Positions 38,090-47,080 of a stretch of DNA of 64,000 nt are shown here, one piece after another. The stretch lies in the NCBI GenBank assembly GCA_903923925.1, contig CAIXZF010000032.1, positions 33,846 through 97,845 of the forward strand, given 5' to 3'. Made by a program: the position numbers and the translations under genes. The notes under the pieces are model-generated. The model saw only the letters and a program-made list of their open reading frames with translations. It had not been told where the DNA came from and did not search any database. Origin of the DNA: an uncultured Bacteroidales bacterium. Its GTDB lineage: Bacteria; Bacteroidota; Bacteroidia; Bacteroidales; CAIXZF01. How positions within the stretch are numbered: position 1 is the first letter of the stretch; the number at the start of each line of letters is the position of its first letter.

Positions 38090-38788
38090 ATGCAGGAAGA
38101 AAAATACTCACTCTACGACTGCCAAAGCTGCCTTTTTAAATTAATTGGTTGCCAATATATTGGTGAAGAGGAATTTGAAATAATCCGCAATTCTTCTGTT
38201 CAGCTAAAATTTACCAAAGGAGAAACAATTTTCAAACAAGGTGGCAAATCAACGCATCTTGCATTTCTTCATAAAGGAATCGTAAAATTCAACAATCAAA
38301 ATGAAGAAGGGAAGAATTTCATTATGACTGTTGTGGCTGGTCCAAAACTTGTTGGTGGTGCCAACCTCTTTTTCCGGGATACAAACCTGTTTTCTCTTGT
38401 AGCTGTCGAAGATTGTGAAATCTGTTTAATCGATAATATTGCTTTTAAAGAAGCCTTGCTTAAATATCCGAATTACCTGATGATTTTGTGCGAACGATCG
38501 GTTGAAATGTTCCAGGCTTCAATCTTTAATTTCATCAGTCTTGCACACAAGCAGGTAAATGGCCGCATTGCTGATATTCTGATGTACCTTTCTGAAAATG
38601 TTTACAAAAACTCAGGTTTTGAGAATACACTGAGTAGAAAAGAAATAGCTGAATTTGCTGCTTGTTCTCACGAAAATGTAATTTCTACTCTTTCGCGTTT
38701 TAATAAAGAAGGATTGATAAGTCTCGAAGGTAAACGGATCATTATCAAGGATATGCAAAAGTTAAAAGAAATTAGCAAACACGGTTAA
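38090..38788 (+). CDS. Crp/Fnr family transcriptional regulator with N-terminal cysteine cluster
   Basis: 232 residues. Cys11, Cys14 and Cys21 form a C-x2-C-x6-C cluster before the cyclic-nucleotide-binding-like beta roll (FTKGETIFKQGG...FLHKGIVKF). The C-terminal winged helix has LSRKEIAEFAACSHENVISTLSRF. The cysteines recall the Fe-S cluster ligands of FNR, so redox, oxygen or NO sensing is possible, though many Bacteroidota members keep such cysteines without proof of a cluster. It is divergent from the porin-PstS pair, which is the likeliest target. Confidence 0.85.
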   Translation: MQEEKYSLYDCQSCLFKLIGCQYIGEEEFEIIRNSSVQLKFTKGETIFKQGGKSTHLAFLHKGIVKFNNQNEEGKNFIMTVVAGPKLVGGANLFFRDTNLFSLVAVEDCEICLIDNIAFKEALLKYPNYLMILCERSVEMFQASIFNFISLAHKQVNGRIADILMYLSENVYKNSGFENTLSRKEIAEFAACSHENVISTLSRFNKEGLISLEGKRIIIKDMQKLKEISKHG

Positions 38789-38808
38789 TTTTTGATATAT
38801 GTCCGGGA

Positions 38809-39636
38809 CTAATCTGTCCATTCCTTGCTTTTAGTCCAGAGTAATTGAGCATTTTCTATAGTAGTTTCCTTACCATTTAATTGCTCAGGAACAGATTTTA
38901 CAAAATATTGTCCCGATTTACCCTTTGCCTTCGGTGAAGTAGCAAGAAAAATACTTGTTTCGGCACCTTTCTCCAAAGAGATCATAAATGGAGAAAATAG
39001 GGATATTAAACCCCGCGTAAAACCCTTCAGATTGTGGCCAAATCCTGATTTTACAACTCCCGGATGCAGACTATACGCTTCAATATCAGTGCCTTGTAGC
39101 TTCTCTGCTAAACCAATGGTAAATATTATATTGGCAAGCTTTGCATCACCATATACCTGCCATTTATTGTACTTTTTCGAGGGCTTTAGCAATCGTTCAA
39201 ATTTTCCCATTTTATACGCCATCGATGAAACATTAATAATGCGTCCCTGTTCTGATTTCTTAAGCAAATCAATCAATCCCATAGTTAGCAAAAAATGTCC
39301 GAGATGACAGGTTTGAAAAGTTTTCTCATGTCCTTCCTTAGTAATCTCAACTTTTTCAGTAACATACCCGGCATTATTTACCAGCACATCAAGATGATCA
39401 AACTTGCCTTTTATTAATTCAATTGTTTTCCGAACATGATCAAAATTTGCCAGATCGCAGCGGTAAAAATCTACCTTTCTTTCGGGAAACTTAAAGAGCA
39501 ATTTCTTCTTAGCAGGTTCACCTTTGCCGGCACTTCTGCATACCATTATAATATCAAACCCCTGAGCAAGTAAACCTTTGGCAGTCTCAAAACCAATACC
39601 TGTATTGGCACCGGTTATTAGTGCTATCTTATTCAT
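38809..39636 (-). CDS. Short-chain dehydrogenase/reductase (retinol dehydrogenase-like)
   Basis: 275 residues, with the cofactor motif T-G-A-N-T-G-I-G, NNAGYV, catalytic Ser (NVSSMAYK) and Y-G-D-A-K-L-A-N (the Tyr-x3-Lys pair). The TGANTGIG and YGDAKLANI forms place it with the RDH/WWOX-like branch of SDRs, usually NADP-dependent on alcohols or ketones, including lipophilic ones. It is probably a cytoplasmic enzyme of unknown substrate. Confidence 0.85.
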   Translation of the reverse strand: MNKIALITGANTGIGFETAKGLLAQGFDIIMVCRSAGKGEPAKKKLLFKFPERKVDFYRCDLANFDHVRKTIELIKGKFDHLDVLVNNAGYVTEKVEITKEGHEKTFQTCHLGHFLLTMGLIDLLKKSEQGRIINVSSMAYKMGKFERLLKPSKKYNKWQVYGDAKLANIIFTIGLAEKLQGTDIEAYSLHPGVVKSGFGHNLKGFTRGLISLFSPFMISLEKGAETSIFLATSPKAKGKSGQYFVKSVPEQLNGKETTIENAQLLWTKSKEWTD

Positions 39637-39646
39637 TATGTATTTG

Positions 39647-40276
39647 TTATTTTAGTTTATATGAAGGAATAATTAAATAGGAAATGCTCCCAAGCCAAAC
39701 CTCCTTATGAATCTCTGAATTGTAAGGAATCTCTATTCGCTTTTCTTCAATTATTCCATTTTTATTCTCCCTTATAAAACTCTTTTCAGTACCAACTTGT
39801 TCTTGGGTTCTGCTTAATAATTCAGAAAAAGTATTTAATCGTTTGAACTCAGGAGTAAAAAGCTTTTTAATTTCTTTACCAGGATAGTAGACCGATTTGA
39901 ATATATTATTTTCTGTAAGAACAATTTTACCATTTATCTCCTTAAATAAATTCTCTCCTTTACAAACGAAGAGCAGGTAAGAACCCTTATACTTTTCGGA
40001 AAGTAGGGATTTCTCATTTTGCTTGTAAGCATAACTGTAAATTGTTATGGTCCTATCCTTAAAACCCGAACTCTTTAGTATCTCACAAATTTTGAATTCC
40101 GTTTTGGTGAACCACACATCTCCAGGACCTTTTTCGAAAGATTCGCTCATGGGTGTTGCAAGAATAATAATCGAAGATTTGTGTGAAAGCCATTCAATAC
40201 TGTAATCAGCAGTTATTTCTGCATATAGACTAACTCTGATTATAAAAAAGAGAATGATTGTGATTGTTGCTTTCAT
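39647..40276 (-). CDS. Secreted hypothetical protein
   Basis: 209 residues with a short N-terminal signal (MKATITIILFFIIRVSLYA). The mature part is mixed alpha/beta with many Lys and Glu residues and no recognised motif. It starts 3 bases after the frame of the broken repeat protein upstream, so the two were probably one operon. I do not recognise the family. Confidence 0.6.
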   Translation of the reverse strand: MKATITIILFFIIRVSLYAEITADYSIEWLSHKSSIIILATPMSESFEKGPGDVWFTKTEFKICEILKSSGFKDRTITIYSYAYKQNEKSLLSEKYKGSYLLFVCKGENLFKEINGKIVLTENNIFKSVYYPGKEIKKLFTPEFKRLNTFSELLSRTQEQVGTEKSFIRENKNGIIEEKRIEIPYNSEIHKEVWLGSISYLIIPSYKLK

Positions 40277-40279
40277 TTT

Positions 40280-41151
40280 TTAAATCTTATTAAATAAACC
40301 ATCCATAAATCCTTCTGAACATAGCTTTCCATTTTGAGTATATTCAAAATATTGACATAAATTTGAGTTCAGAATAACCCGCATCACAATCGGAACCAAC
40401 TGTAAATCTGCTAAAACTAATCCACTTTCCTTGTTTATGCCCAAACTTATCGGTAAAGTTGACAGTATCAGAGTTGATAATATTGAATTCTTCACCGAAT
40501 TCACCAATTACTTTTACACATTTTAGAATTCCACTTTCATCATAGAAGTATGATTTTCCAATTTCCTTTCCTTTTAAAAACTCTACTTTCGCCTTTATAG
40601 CTCCATTTTGATGGAATGATACAAAAATGCCATCTTTTACAGATTCTGACTTACCATTGTTCTGAATAAGATTATAGTGCCCAATTCTTTTGTGTTGACC
40701 ATTTTCGTAATACAATATTTCCGAACCTATTTTATTGTGATTCAATTCATTATATTCCCCAAATAAATTCCCATTGTCATTGAAGTTTTTGATGTTAATG
40801 CAATAATTATTCAAGCTGTCAATGAATTCAGAACAAAATTTATACAATAATATTCCTTTTTCCAGATTGCTTACCATTAATACTTAGACCTTCCATTTTT
40901 AACTGTACCGGGTTTGGCAGTGTTTCATCAAAGTAATATATTAGATACCCTTCTTTTATATTTGAAATACGATAGGCTGCCCAATTAAAATCACAAAATG
41001 GATATTTTGCTTTCGAATTTAAAACATAGTCATAATGGCGGGTGGAAGGTTCAGGAAAATCCTCCCAACAACCAAATTCCTGTCCAAAAGCAACATTAAT
41101 AAAAGAAATACTAAAAAGAAGAAATGCTAAAATTTGTCTGAATGTCAACAT
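40280..41151 (-). pseudogene. Secreted MORN-like repeat protein split by two frameshifts
   Basis: Three overlapping frames read as one protein in order. 41151-40840 has a signal peptide and ends near NGKQSGK. 40877-40344 continues with YYENGQHKR and FHQNGAIKAK, typical MORN-type repeats. 40507-40280 ends with YTQNGKLCSEGF. The breaks fall on an A/T homopolymer of 5 (40857-40861) and one of 4 (40346-40349). Removing one base from each restores one frame of about 290 codons. This is either a decayed gene or two homopolymer sequencing errors. Proteins of this kind are secreted or surface repeat proteins of unknown role. Confidence 0.6.
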
Positions 41152-41166
41152 TTAAATAGCTGCTTG

Positions 41167-41700
41167 CTATGCAATAAATGGAACAAACATCTTGCTTATT
41201 TTCATGTAAGCCCGGTATTCATTGCCAAATTTTGCTATCATCTCTTTTTCCTCTTCAAGAGAAGTCAGGATGATGAAAACCAGGTTAACAGCAGCCAGTA
41301 CAATTGTTTTTGCCTCAGCAGGATTCTTCAGAAAAATGCCTGTACCAAGATAAAGAAGCGCTGCATAAAGCGGATGCCGGAGGTATTTGAAAATTCCAGT
41401 TGTTACCAGCCTGGAAGTATTTTCAAAATTTCTACTGGATGGTCTTCCCAATTTTACCAGTTGAATAAAACCAATTACAGCAAGCAGGAGGGAGATGCTC
41501 AACAAAAACCAGGAAAGAAGTTGATTCCAGGAAAGGGGATTTTCAAACCAATATCGGTAATTCCACAATGTGAGCAGAAATATACTTTCGAATGAAAAGA
41601 ACCTGTAAATTCCATGATACCTCTTGTGCTTGATAGATAGAAACCAGGAAAACACCATTATTCCGAATGTGCCAAATCCGATCACCAGGATTTCGATCAT
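41167..41700 (-). CDS. Isoprenylcysteine carboxyl methyltransferase-like membrane protein
   Basis: 177 residues with about four hydrophobic helices. The C-terminal half has the ICMT/PEMT-type block LVTTGIFKYLRHPLYAALL and the cofactor-side EEEKEMIAKFGNEYRAYM. These motifs mark a small family of membrane methyltransferases that use S-adenosylmethionine on lipid-like substrates. The bacterial substrate is unknown. The PAS-domain gene ends just upstream of the start (gap of 1 base), so the two are likely coupled. Confidence 0.8.
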   Translation of the reverse strand: MIEILVIGFGTFGIMVFSWFLSIKHKRYHGIYRFFSFESIFLLTLWNYRYWFENPLSWNQLLSWFLLSISLLLAVIGFIQLVKLGRPSSRNFENTSRLVTTGIFKYLRHPLYAALLYLGTGIFLKNPAEAKTIVLAAVNLVFIILTSLEEEKEMIAKFGNEYRAYMKISKMFVPFIA

Positions 41701-41701
41701 T

Positions 41702-42046
41702 TTACACTCCCCTCACAAAATGCGACATTTCTGCCGGAAGCTGAATGCTGATTTCAAGTAGTCCTCCGAAAACACCATCTTCATACCAGGGTTTCTGTAC
41801 AATGATTTTTTTTATGTCCTTTTTTTCAATGGTGTAGATATTTGATGTCTGCTGTTCAAGTAGCTCAACACATTTTGATCTTGCAGGTTCTGGATGGCAA
41901 TCGAGTAAATTCTGACCAATCAGGTTTTCGCCTCCGTCCTTAGTATAATTCCGGATTGCGGTTTTATTCATGTAAACAATTATCCCAGTAGTATCGCAGG
42001 CGATCACATTCGCATCCAGTTCGTGAAAATAATTAAATGGTGACAT
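41702..42046 (-). CDS. Stand-alone PAS-domain protein
   Basis: 114 residues, essentially one PAS fold: DANVIACDTTGIIVYMNKTA at the start and NLIGQNLLDCHPEPARSKCVELL after it. The CHPEP form of this core is a known subtype of heme-type or small-ligand PAS proteins, and the His could be a ligand contact. There is no output domain. It is the first gene of a short unit with the ICMT-like methyltransferase, so it may sense a signal for that enzyme. The 295 bases upstream hold a structured element. Confidence 0.75.
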   Translation of the reverse strand: MSPFNYFHELDANVIACDTTGIIVYMNKTAIRNYTKDGGENLIGQNLLDCHPEPARSKCVELLEQQTSNIYTIEKKDIKKIIVQKPWYEDGVFGGLLEISIQLPAEMSHFVRGV

Positions 42047-42090
42047 TGAAGAAATTTTGTTCGTTTTTATTCAGATTTCAGGTTTAATTT

Positions 42091-42215
42091 TATTGACAGT
42101 CTGAAACTCGCGTCTATCTAGGCTTTCAGAGGTCGATCTCTTAGCTGCGTTTATTTGCACGATCTCTGGTAAAGTGAACCCAGAGTCTAATGGTCCTCAA
42201 AATCGTGCGTTATAA
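42091..42215. ncRNA. Structured intergenic element, candidate small RNA or leader
   Basis: Several complementary segments sit within about 120 bases of the gap 42047-42341. TCTGAAA (42100-42106) pairs with TTTCAGA (42124-42130). A GAGG/TCTC hairpin lies at 42129-42140. A nested pair follows: GCACGAT (42157-42163) with ATCGTGC (42202-42208), enclosing CTCTGG (42164-42169) and CCAGAG (42180-42185). The stretch is less AT-rich than its flanks. The strand cannot be decided from pairing. It could be a free small RNA or the leader of the PAS gene on the minus strand. The rest of the gap (42216-42341) is plain AT-rich sequence. Confidence 0.35.
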
Positions 42216-42341
42216 AGAACCTGATTTTTAACATATTGATTATCAGAGATTTAAAAAATTAAAAATGTTAATAACTTTTAATAAGAATTAATGATCCAAT
42301 TTATTCGATTGAGTTTTCATAAAGCAGCTATCCAAAATGAA

Positions 42342-43517
42342 TTATTTCCTCTTATGAAAACTTTTCTTTGGTGAATATGCAGGAGTAGGACCAAATTCTT
42401 CGGGAACCCTGTCTTTATATACTGGTTTTCCAAGAAGTTCTTCAATTTTTGAAAAATTATACTGGTCTTTTTCGTTCACAAGTGTAAACGCTAAGCCATC
42501 AGAAGCCGCTCTTGCAGTGCGCCCTATTCGATGTATATAATCTTCTCCATCCCTAGGTACATCATAGTTTATGACCATATCAATATCTTCAACATCGATA
42601 CCACGCGACATAATATCTGTTGCCACAAGTATATTCAAGGATTTATTTTTAAATGCCATCAGTACACGCTCACGTGTTTGCTGATCGAGATCGGAATGAA
42701 TCTCATCCACGGCAAGTTTGGTTTTTCTTAACTCTCTTGAAAGCTGTTTGGTCTTTTCTTTTGTACTGCAGAAGATCAAAACGCTCTTTTGTACCTTTCG
42801 GGTAAGGATATACTTTACAAATGCAATTTTTTGTCCATCATGTAAAATATACGCAGCCTGCAATACTTTTTCGGCAGGTTTTGAAAGAGCCAGACTAATT
42901 TCTGCTTGATTGTGTAGTATATTCTTTGCCAAATGTTTGATTTTCACAGGCATAGTTGCAGAAAACATCAGATTTTGCCGTTTAGCGGGAAGATAGGAAA
43001 TAATTTTCGCGATATCCTCGTTGAAACCCATATCAAGCATTCTGTCTGCTTCATCAAGTATCAGATACTTTAGTTCAGCAACTTTTACATATCCCATAAT
43101 CAGGTGGGCAATCATTCGTCCGGGTGTACAGATTACAACATCTGCACCTTCAGAAAGCGCTTTTTGCTCCCGGGAAAATGTATCACCAGCACTACCTCCA
43201 TAAACTGCGATGGAATTAACATGGGTAAAATAGGAGAGTGCCTCCATATTCTGATCTATCTGCACTGCTAGTTCCCTGGTGGGAACTATTATTAATGCCT
43301 GAATATGTCCATCAGCTTTTGCAGAAAGGATTTTTTCAATAATTGGCAAGAGAAATGCTGCTGTTTTTCCTGTGCCTGTCTGGGCTGAAGCCAGTAAGTC
43401 GCGGCCTTCCATAATGATAGGAATGGCCTGAACCTGGATAGGAGTGGCTTCCTCGTACCCCATGGCTTCAATTCCCTGCATCAATTCAGGACAAAATTCG
43501 AATTCTTTGAATTTCAA
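42342..43517 (-). CDS. DEAD-box RNA helicase
   Basis: 391 residues starting at TTG (43515-43517), where an in-frame stop follows upstream; the aligned N-terminus MKFKEFEF...MGYEEATPIQ matches family starts. All helicase motifs are visible: Q motif TPIQVQAIP, A-Q-T-G-T-G-K-T, PTRELA, TPGR, D-E-A-D, S-A-T, and HRIGRTAR. The C-terminal tail is short and basic (SPKKSFHKRK). It is RhlE-like in size and unwinds short RNA duplexes in ribosome assembly or RNA decay. No partner is nearby. Confidence 0.9.
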   Translation of the reverse strand: MKFKEFEFCPELMQGIEAMGYEEATPIQVQAIPIIMEGRDLLASAQTGTGKTAAFLLPIIEKILSAKADGHIQALIIVPTRELAVQIDQNMEALSYFTHVNSIAVYGGSAGDTFSREQKALSEGADVVICTPGRMIAHLIMGYVKVAELKYLILDEADRMLDMGFNEDIAKIISYLPAKRQNLMFSATMPVKIKHLAKNILHNQAEISLALSKPAEKVLQAAYILHDGQKIAFVKYILTRKVQKSVLIFCSTKEKTKQLSRELRKTKLAVDEIHSDLDQQTRERVLMAFKNKSLNILVATDIMSRGIDVEDIDMVINYDVPRDGEDYIHRIGRTARAASDGLAFTLVNEKDQYNFSKIEELLGKPVYKDRVPEEFGPTPAYSPKKSFHKRK

Positions 43518-43679
43518 TTTGTTAAGTGTGAATTATTAGATGTGTACATGAGTTAATTTGTCCTATATTCAGAAATATGTGTAAAGGTAGGAATTATTTT
43601 CCAACTCCTTATGAGGGTTTATATCAACTGATTGACGGTTTTTTAACTAACTTGCAGCATATTTTAAAGTAATCTATTT

Positions 43680-44567
43680 ATGAGAAAAATAGCAGATGCA
43701 TTAAGACGAAAGAAAATCCTGATTTCTGATGGAGCATGGGGTACAATGATGATAGACAAAGGCTTAACTGCAAGTGAATCTCCTGAAAGCTGGAGTTTAT
43801 ACAGAAGGGAAGATGTATTCTCAATTGCGGAAGCATATGTTGAAGCTGGTGCCGATATGATTGCTACAAATAGTTTTGGTGCAAACAGGTTCAAACTAGA
43901 ATTCTATGGATTGGCAGATCGCGTTGCTGAAATTAATACTCAGGCAGCTGCGATTTCAAGAGCTGCGGCAGGGCCTGGAGTCTTTGTATTGGGTTCGGTA
44001 GGCCCAACAGGTAAATTCCCGATGATGGATGAAATTGGTGAAACCGAATTATATGATGCTTTCCGTGAACAGGTAAAAGCACTTGAAAATGGTGGAGCAG
44101 ATGCAATTATTATAGAAACAATGACAGACCTTGAAGAGGCCTGTGTGGCAGTTAAAGCAGCAAAAGAAAATACATCATGTGAGGTGATCTGTATGATGAG
44201 TTTTGATAAAACTATTGAAGGAAATTATCGGACAATTATGGGTGTTAGTCCCACAGAAATGACACTTAGCCTTGTTAGAGCAGGGGCTGATATTATAGGT
44301 GCTAACTGTGGAACTACTATAAATGGTTTAGTAGACATTACTATGGAAATCAGGAGTATAAACGCTGATATTCCAGTAATTATTCAGGCAAATGCTGGAA
44401 CTGCTGAGCAACAGGAAGGCAGAACAGTTTATCCTGATAGTCCTTCATACATGGCAGAAGCAGCGCAAAGCCTTGCTTCTGCAGGTGCGAATATCATTGG
44501 TGGCTGCTGCGGAACAACTCCTCTGCATATACGTCGCTTAACCGAAATACTTAAAAACTGGCAATAG
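43680..44567 (+). CDS. Homocysteine S-methyltransferase-domain protein
   Basis: 295 residues, a single Zn-dependent methyltransferase barrel. The N-terminus has DGAWGTMMIDKG. The Zn cysteines lie in GANCGTT and GGCCGTTP. The acceptor loop includes SFGANRFKL. The closest pattern is the N-terminal homocysteine-binding domain of MetH, here without the folate, cobalamin or activation domains. It could work with separate partners or use methylmethionine or betaine-like donors. No other methionine gene lies in the window. Confidence 0.83.
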   Translation: MRKIADALRRKKILISDGAWGTMMIDKGLTASESPESWSLYRREDVFSIAEAYVEAGADMIATNSFGANRFKLEFYGLADRVAEINTQAAAISRAAAGPGVFVLGSVGPTGKFPMMDEIGETELYDAFREQVKALENGGADAIIIETMTDLEEACVAVKAAKENTSCEVICMMSFDKTIEGNYRTIMGVSPTEMTLSLVRAGADIIGANCGTTINGLVDITMEIRSINADIPVIIQANAGTAEQQEGRTVYPDSPSYMAEAAQSLASAGANIIGGCCGTTPLHIRRLTEILKNWQ

Positions 44568-44575
44568 TGTTAACC

Positions 44576-45973
44576 TTAGTTACTTGCCTTCATCAGTCTT
44601 TTCCCAACAAATGAAGAGAAAACTCCTACGATACAAAGAATCGTAAAAACGCCAAAAACTACCTTTGAACTGTGAATAAAACTTTCGATATTCACATCAC
44701 TGATCTTCTGATTGCCAACAAAAACATGAACGGAAAGTGAGGCTATTGCCATACTGAACATCATACCGGTTGTTCGCATAGTACTTACAGTTGCGGATGC
44801 AATGCCATAATACCGTCGTTCAACTGAACTCATTACCATATTTGTATTTGGAGAAGAAAATAATCCAAACCCAAATCCAAGGATTCCAAGTGCAGTAACT
44901 ATATAGGAAAGCGATGTTTCGTGCTCAATTAATGTCAATAAAAATAAGCCGATAACACTTATTGCCATGCCTGAAGATGCGAGCCATCGCGGATTAATTT
45001 TGTCGGAAAGTCTTCCTGAAAAAATAGCTACCAAGGCCATTAATATCGGCTGAGTTATAAGCACTAAACCGGCTTCTTTTGGTGAAAGGTGTTTCGCATA
45101 TTGCAAATACAAACTCAACACAAAACTTACAGCAAAAGTGGCAGCATAATTAATGAAAGCAGACAAATTTGAACTGGCAAATATCTTATTTTCAAAAAAT
45201 AATTTCATATTAAGTACCGGGTAATCTGCCTTGAATTCTACCAGAACAAATCCAACAATTCCCAGTATTCCTGCAATTGTCAGAATGATTGCGAGTTGTG
45301 TTGGAAGCTTAGAAAAACCATACATCAAGGCAGTCATTGATGGCATATATATAAGAGTTCCCAACCAATCAAATTTATCCTGATCAGTTTCTTTCCATTC
45401 TGATTTAATTTTTGAAAATGTAACGATTACGATAATAAGCGAAACTACAGCATTAATAAAGAATAAACTTCGCCATCCCAATGACTGTGTTAATATACCA
45501 CCAAGAACCGGAGCAGCCGATAATCCGACGTAAACAGCAGAAACATTTAGTCCAATAACTTTGCCTCTTTCAGAAGGAGGGAATGCAGATATCACCATTG
45601 CCATACTCGTACTAAACATCATCGCACTTCCAATTCCTTGTAAAAGCCGCGAAATTATCAGAAAAAATCCCGAAGGGGCAATTGCACAAAGTAAGGTGGC
45701 AAAACCAAAAAAGATATTTCCATACAGAAACATTTTCTTCCGACCCCACATGTCACCGATTTTACCCAGAGGGACAAGAAATACAGCTGAAGTCAGTAAA
45801 TAGGCCATAGTTACCCAGCTCATATCTACTGCATTCATCGCAAATTCACCACCAATCTTAGGAAGTGCCACATTTACAGCAGCTCCCATAAGTGGATTAA
45901 AAAAATTAGAGGTCATTGTTACGGCCATCAACAATACTTTGTTTACCTCATTTTTAGAACCATTCTCCAGCAT
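44576..45973 (-). CDS. MFS drug-efflux-type transporter (DHA2-like)
   Basis: About 466 residues; the open frame has a TTG six codons upstream but the ATG at 45973 is preferred. About 14 hydrophobic segments are present. It has the loop motif GKIGDMWGRKKMFLYGN and the antiporter-type VYVGLSAAPVLGGILTQSLGWRSLFFIN. The pattern matches EmrB/QacA-like multidrug antiporters. No membrane-fusion protein (EmrA-like) is adjacent. It is convergent with the homocysteine methyltransferase and divergent from carbamate kinase. Confidence 0.85.
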   Translation of the reverse strand: MLENGSKNEVNKVLLMAVTMTSNFFNPLMGAAVNVALPKIGGEFAMNAVDMSWVTMAYLLTSAVFLVPLGKIGDMWGRKKMFLYGNIFFGFATLLCAIAPSGFFLIISRLLQGIGSAMMFSTSMAMVISAFPPSERGKVIGLNVSAVYVGLSAAPVLGGILTQSLGWRSLFFINAVVSLIIVIVTFSKIKSEWKETDQDKFDWLGTLIYMPSMTALMYGFSKLPTQLAIILTIAGILGIVGFVLVEFKADYPVLNMKLFFENKIFASSNLSAFINYAATFAVSFVLSLYLQYAKHLSPKEAGLVLITQPILMALVAIFSGRLSDKINPRWLASSGMAISVIGLFLLTLIEHETSLSYIVTALGILGFGFGLFSSPNTNMVMSSVERRYYGIASATVSTMRTTGMMFSMAIASLSVHVFVGNQKISDVNIESFIHSSKVVFGVFTILCIVGVFSSFVGKRLMKASN

Positions 45974-46066
45974 ATTTTCTGAAATCTTCAATCTTACGCT
46001 CCTTTTTAGTTTAATATTTTTCGGGATGCAAAGATGGTATTTTTTTTAATTCTACCCCAAATACTA

Positions 46067-46074
46067 TACCTTTG
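46067..46074 (+). promoter_or_regulatory. -7 box TACCTTTG of the carbamate kinase unit
   Basis: TACCTTTG followed by C is an exact TAnnTTTG match, 33 bases before the arcC ATG. It probably drives arcC and the ornithine carbamoyltransferase gene. Confidence 0.5.
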
Positions 46075-46107
46075 CACCCCCTTTTTTGATTAACTAAATC
46101 AATAACT

Positions 46108-47052
46108 ATGAAGAAACTAGCTGTTGTTGCTCTGGGCGGAAATGCTCTATTACTGGCCGGCCAGAAAGGTACAATTGGTGAACAGGAACATAATGCTTAT
46201 TCAACTTGTGAAAACCTAATGGCATTACTTAACCGTAACTATAACATGGTAATAACCCATGGAAATGGTCCTCAGGTTGGAAATCTATTACTCTCGGATG
46301 ATGCAGGACAAAAACTTTATGGTCTGCCTCCAATGCCTCTTGATATATGTGTTGCATATTCTCAAGGCTATATTGGATATCTGATTGAACAACAACTACG
46401 TAATGTGCTGGCTGAGCGCGATATGGATCGTGACATTATTTCAATTATTACTCAGGTTCTTGTAAATAAAGATGATACCGCTTTTCAGAATCCGACCAAA
46501 CCAATTGGTCCATATTATTCAAAAGAAGATGCTGAAAAGTTTACTGCAGAAACCGGAGCAATTTATAAGGAAGATGTAAAACGTGGAGGATGGCGCAAAT
46601 TGGTTGCCTCTCCGAAGCCTTTGGTTATTTCCAATGTGAGATCAATTGAACAACTTGCCAGGGAAGGTCAGATTGTTATTGCTGTTGGTGGTGGTGGAAT
46701 TCCGGCCTACTATAAGGCAGAAAATAAACTTGAAGGGATTGATGCAGTTATCGACAAAGATCTTGCTTCAGCACTTCTGGCTACTCAGATTCGTGCAGAC
46801 AAGTACTTCATTCTCACCGATGTTCCTAAAGTTTGCATCAATTTTAACACACCTCAGGAAAAAACGCTCGATCGTATGAGTGTGGCTGAAGCTAAACGCT
46901 ACCTTGCAGAAGGTCAGTTTGCCGAAGGCTCCATGGCACCAAAAATACGTGCTGCATTATATTTTGTTAACCACAGTGGAAATGATACAATTATCACAAA
47001 AACTACTTTACTTGGTGTGGATAATGGTGGTACTAGAATAACCATGGTCTAA
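46108..47052 (+). CDS. arcC: Carbamate kinase
   Basis: 314 residues. Amino-acid-kinase family with the carbamate kinase blocks [10 protein letters not shown] at the start, [24 protein letters not shown] ([12 protein letters not shown]), and a late FILTDVPKV and GSMAPKI. It transfers phosphate from carbamoyl phosphate to ADP, making ATP, CO2 and ammonia. The transferase gene starts 28 bases downstream. No arginine deiminase or antiporter is in the window. Confidence 0.93.
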   Translation: MKKLAVVALGGNALLLAGQKGTIGEQEHNAYSTCENLMALLNRNYNMVITHGNGPQVGNLLLSDDAGQKLYGLPPMPLDICVAYSQGYIGYLIEQQLRNVLAERDMDRDIISIITQVLVNKDDTAFQNPTKPIGPYYSKEDAEKFTAETGAIYKEDVKRGGWRKLVASPKPLVISNVRSIEQLAREGQIVIAVGGGGIPAYYKAENKLEGIDAVIDKDLASALLATQIRADKYFILTDVPKVCINFNTPQEKTLDRMSVAEAKRYLAEGQFAEGSMAPKIRAALYFVNHSGNDTIITKTTLLGVDNGGTRITMV

Positions 47053-47080
47053 TAAAAATCAATTCAAAACCTACATACAA

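Noticed and set aside
40280..40507. A separate 75-codon gene at the end of the MORN-like locus
   Set aside because: Its sequence continues the repeat pattern of the preceding frame, so it is better read as the last part of one broken gene.
42129..42208. The structured element as a tRNA
   Set aside because: It lacks the acceptor, D and T-loop pattern (no GGTTCRA) and the stems have other sizes.
43664..43894. Minus-strand frame opposite the start of the homocysteine methyltransferase
   Set aside because: It is complementary to conserved enzyme sequence and has no independent support.
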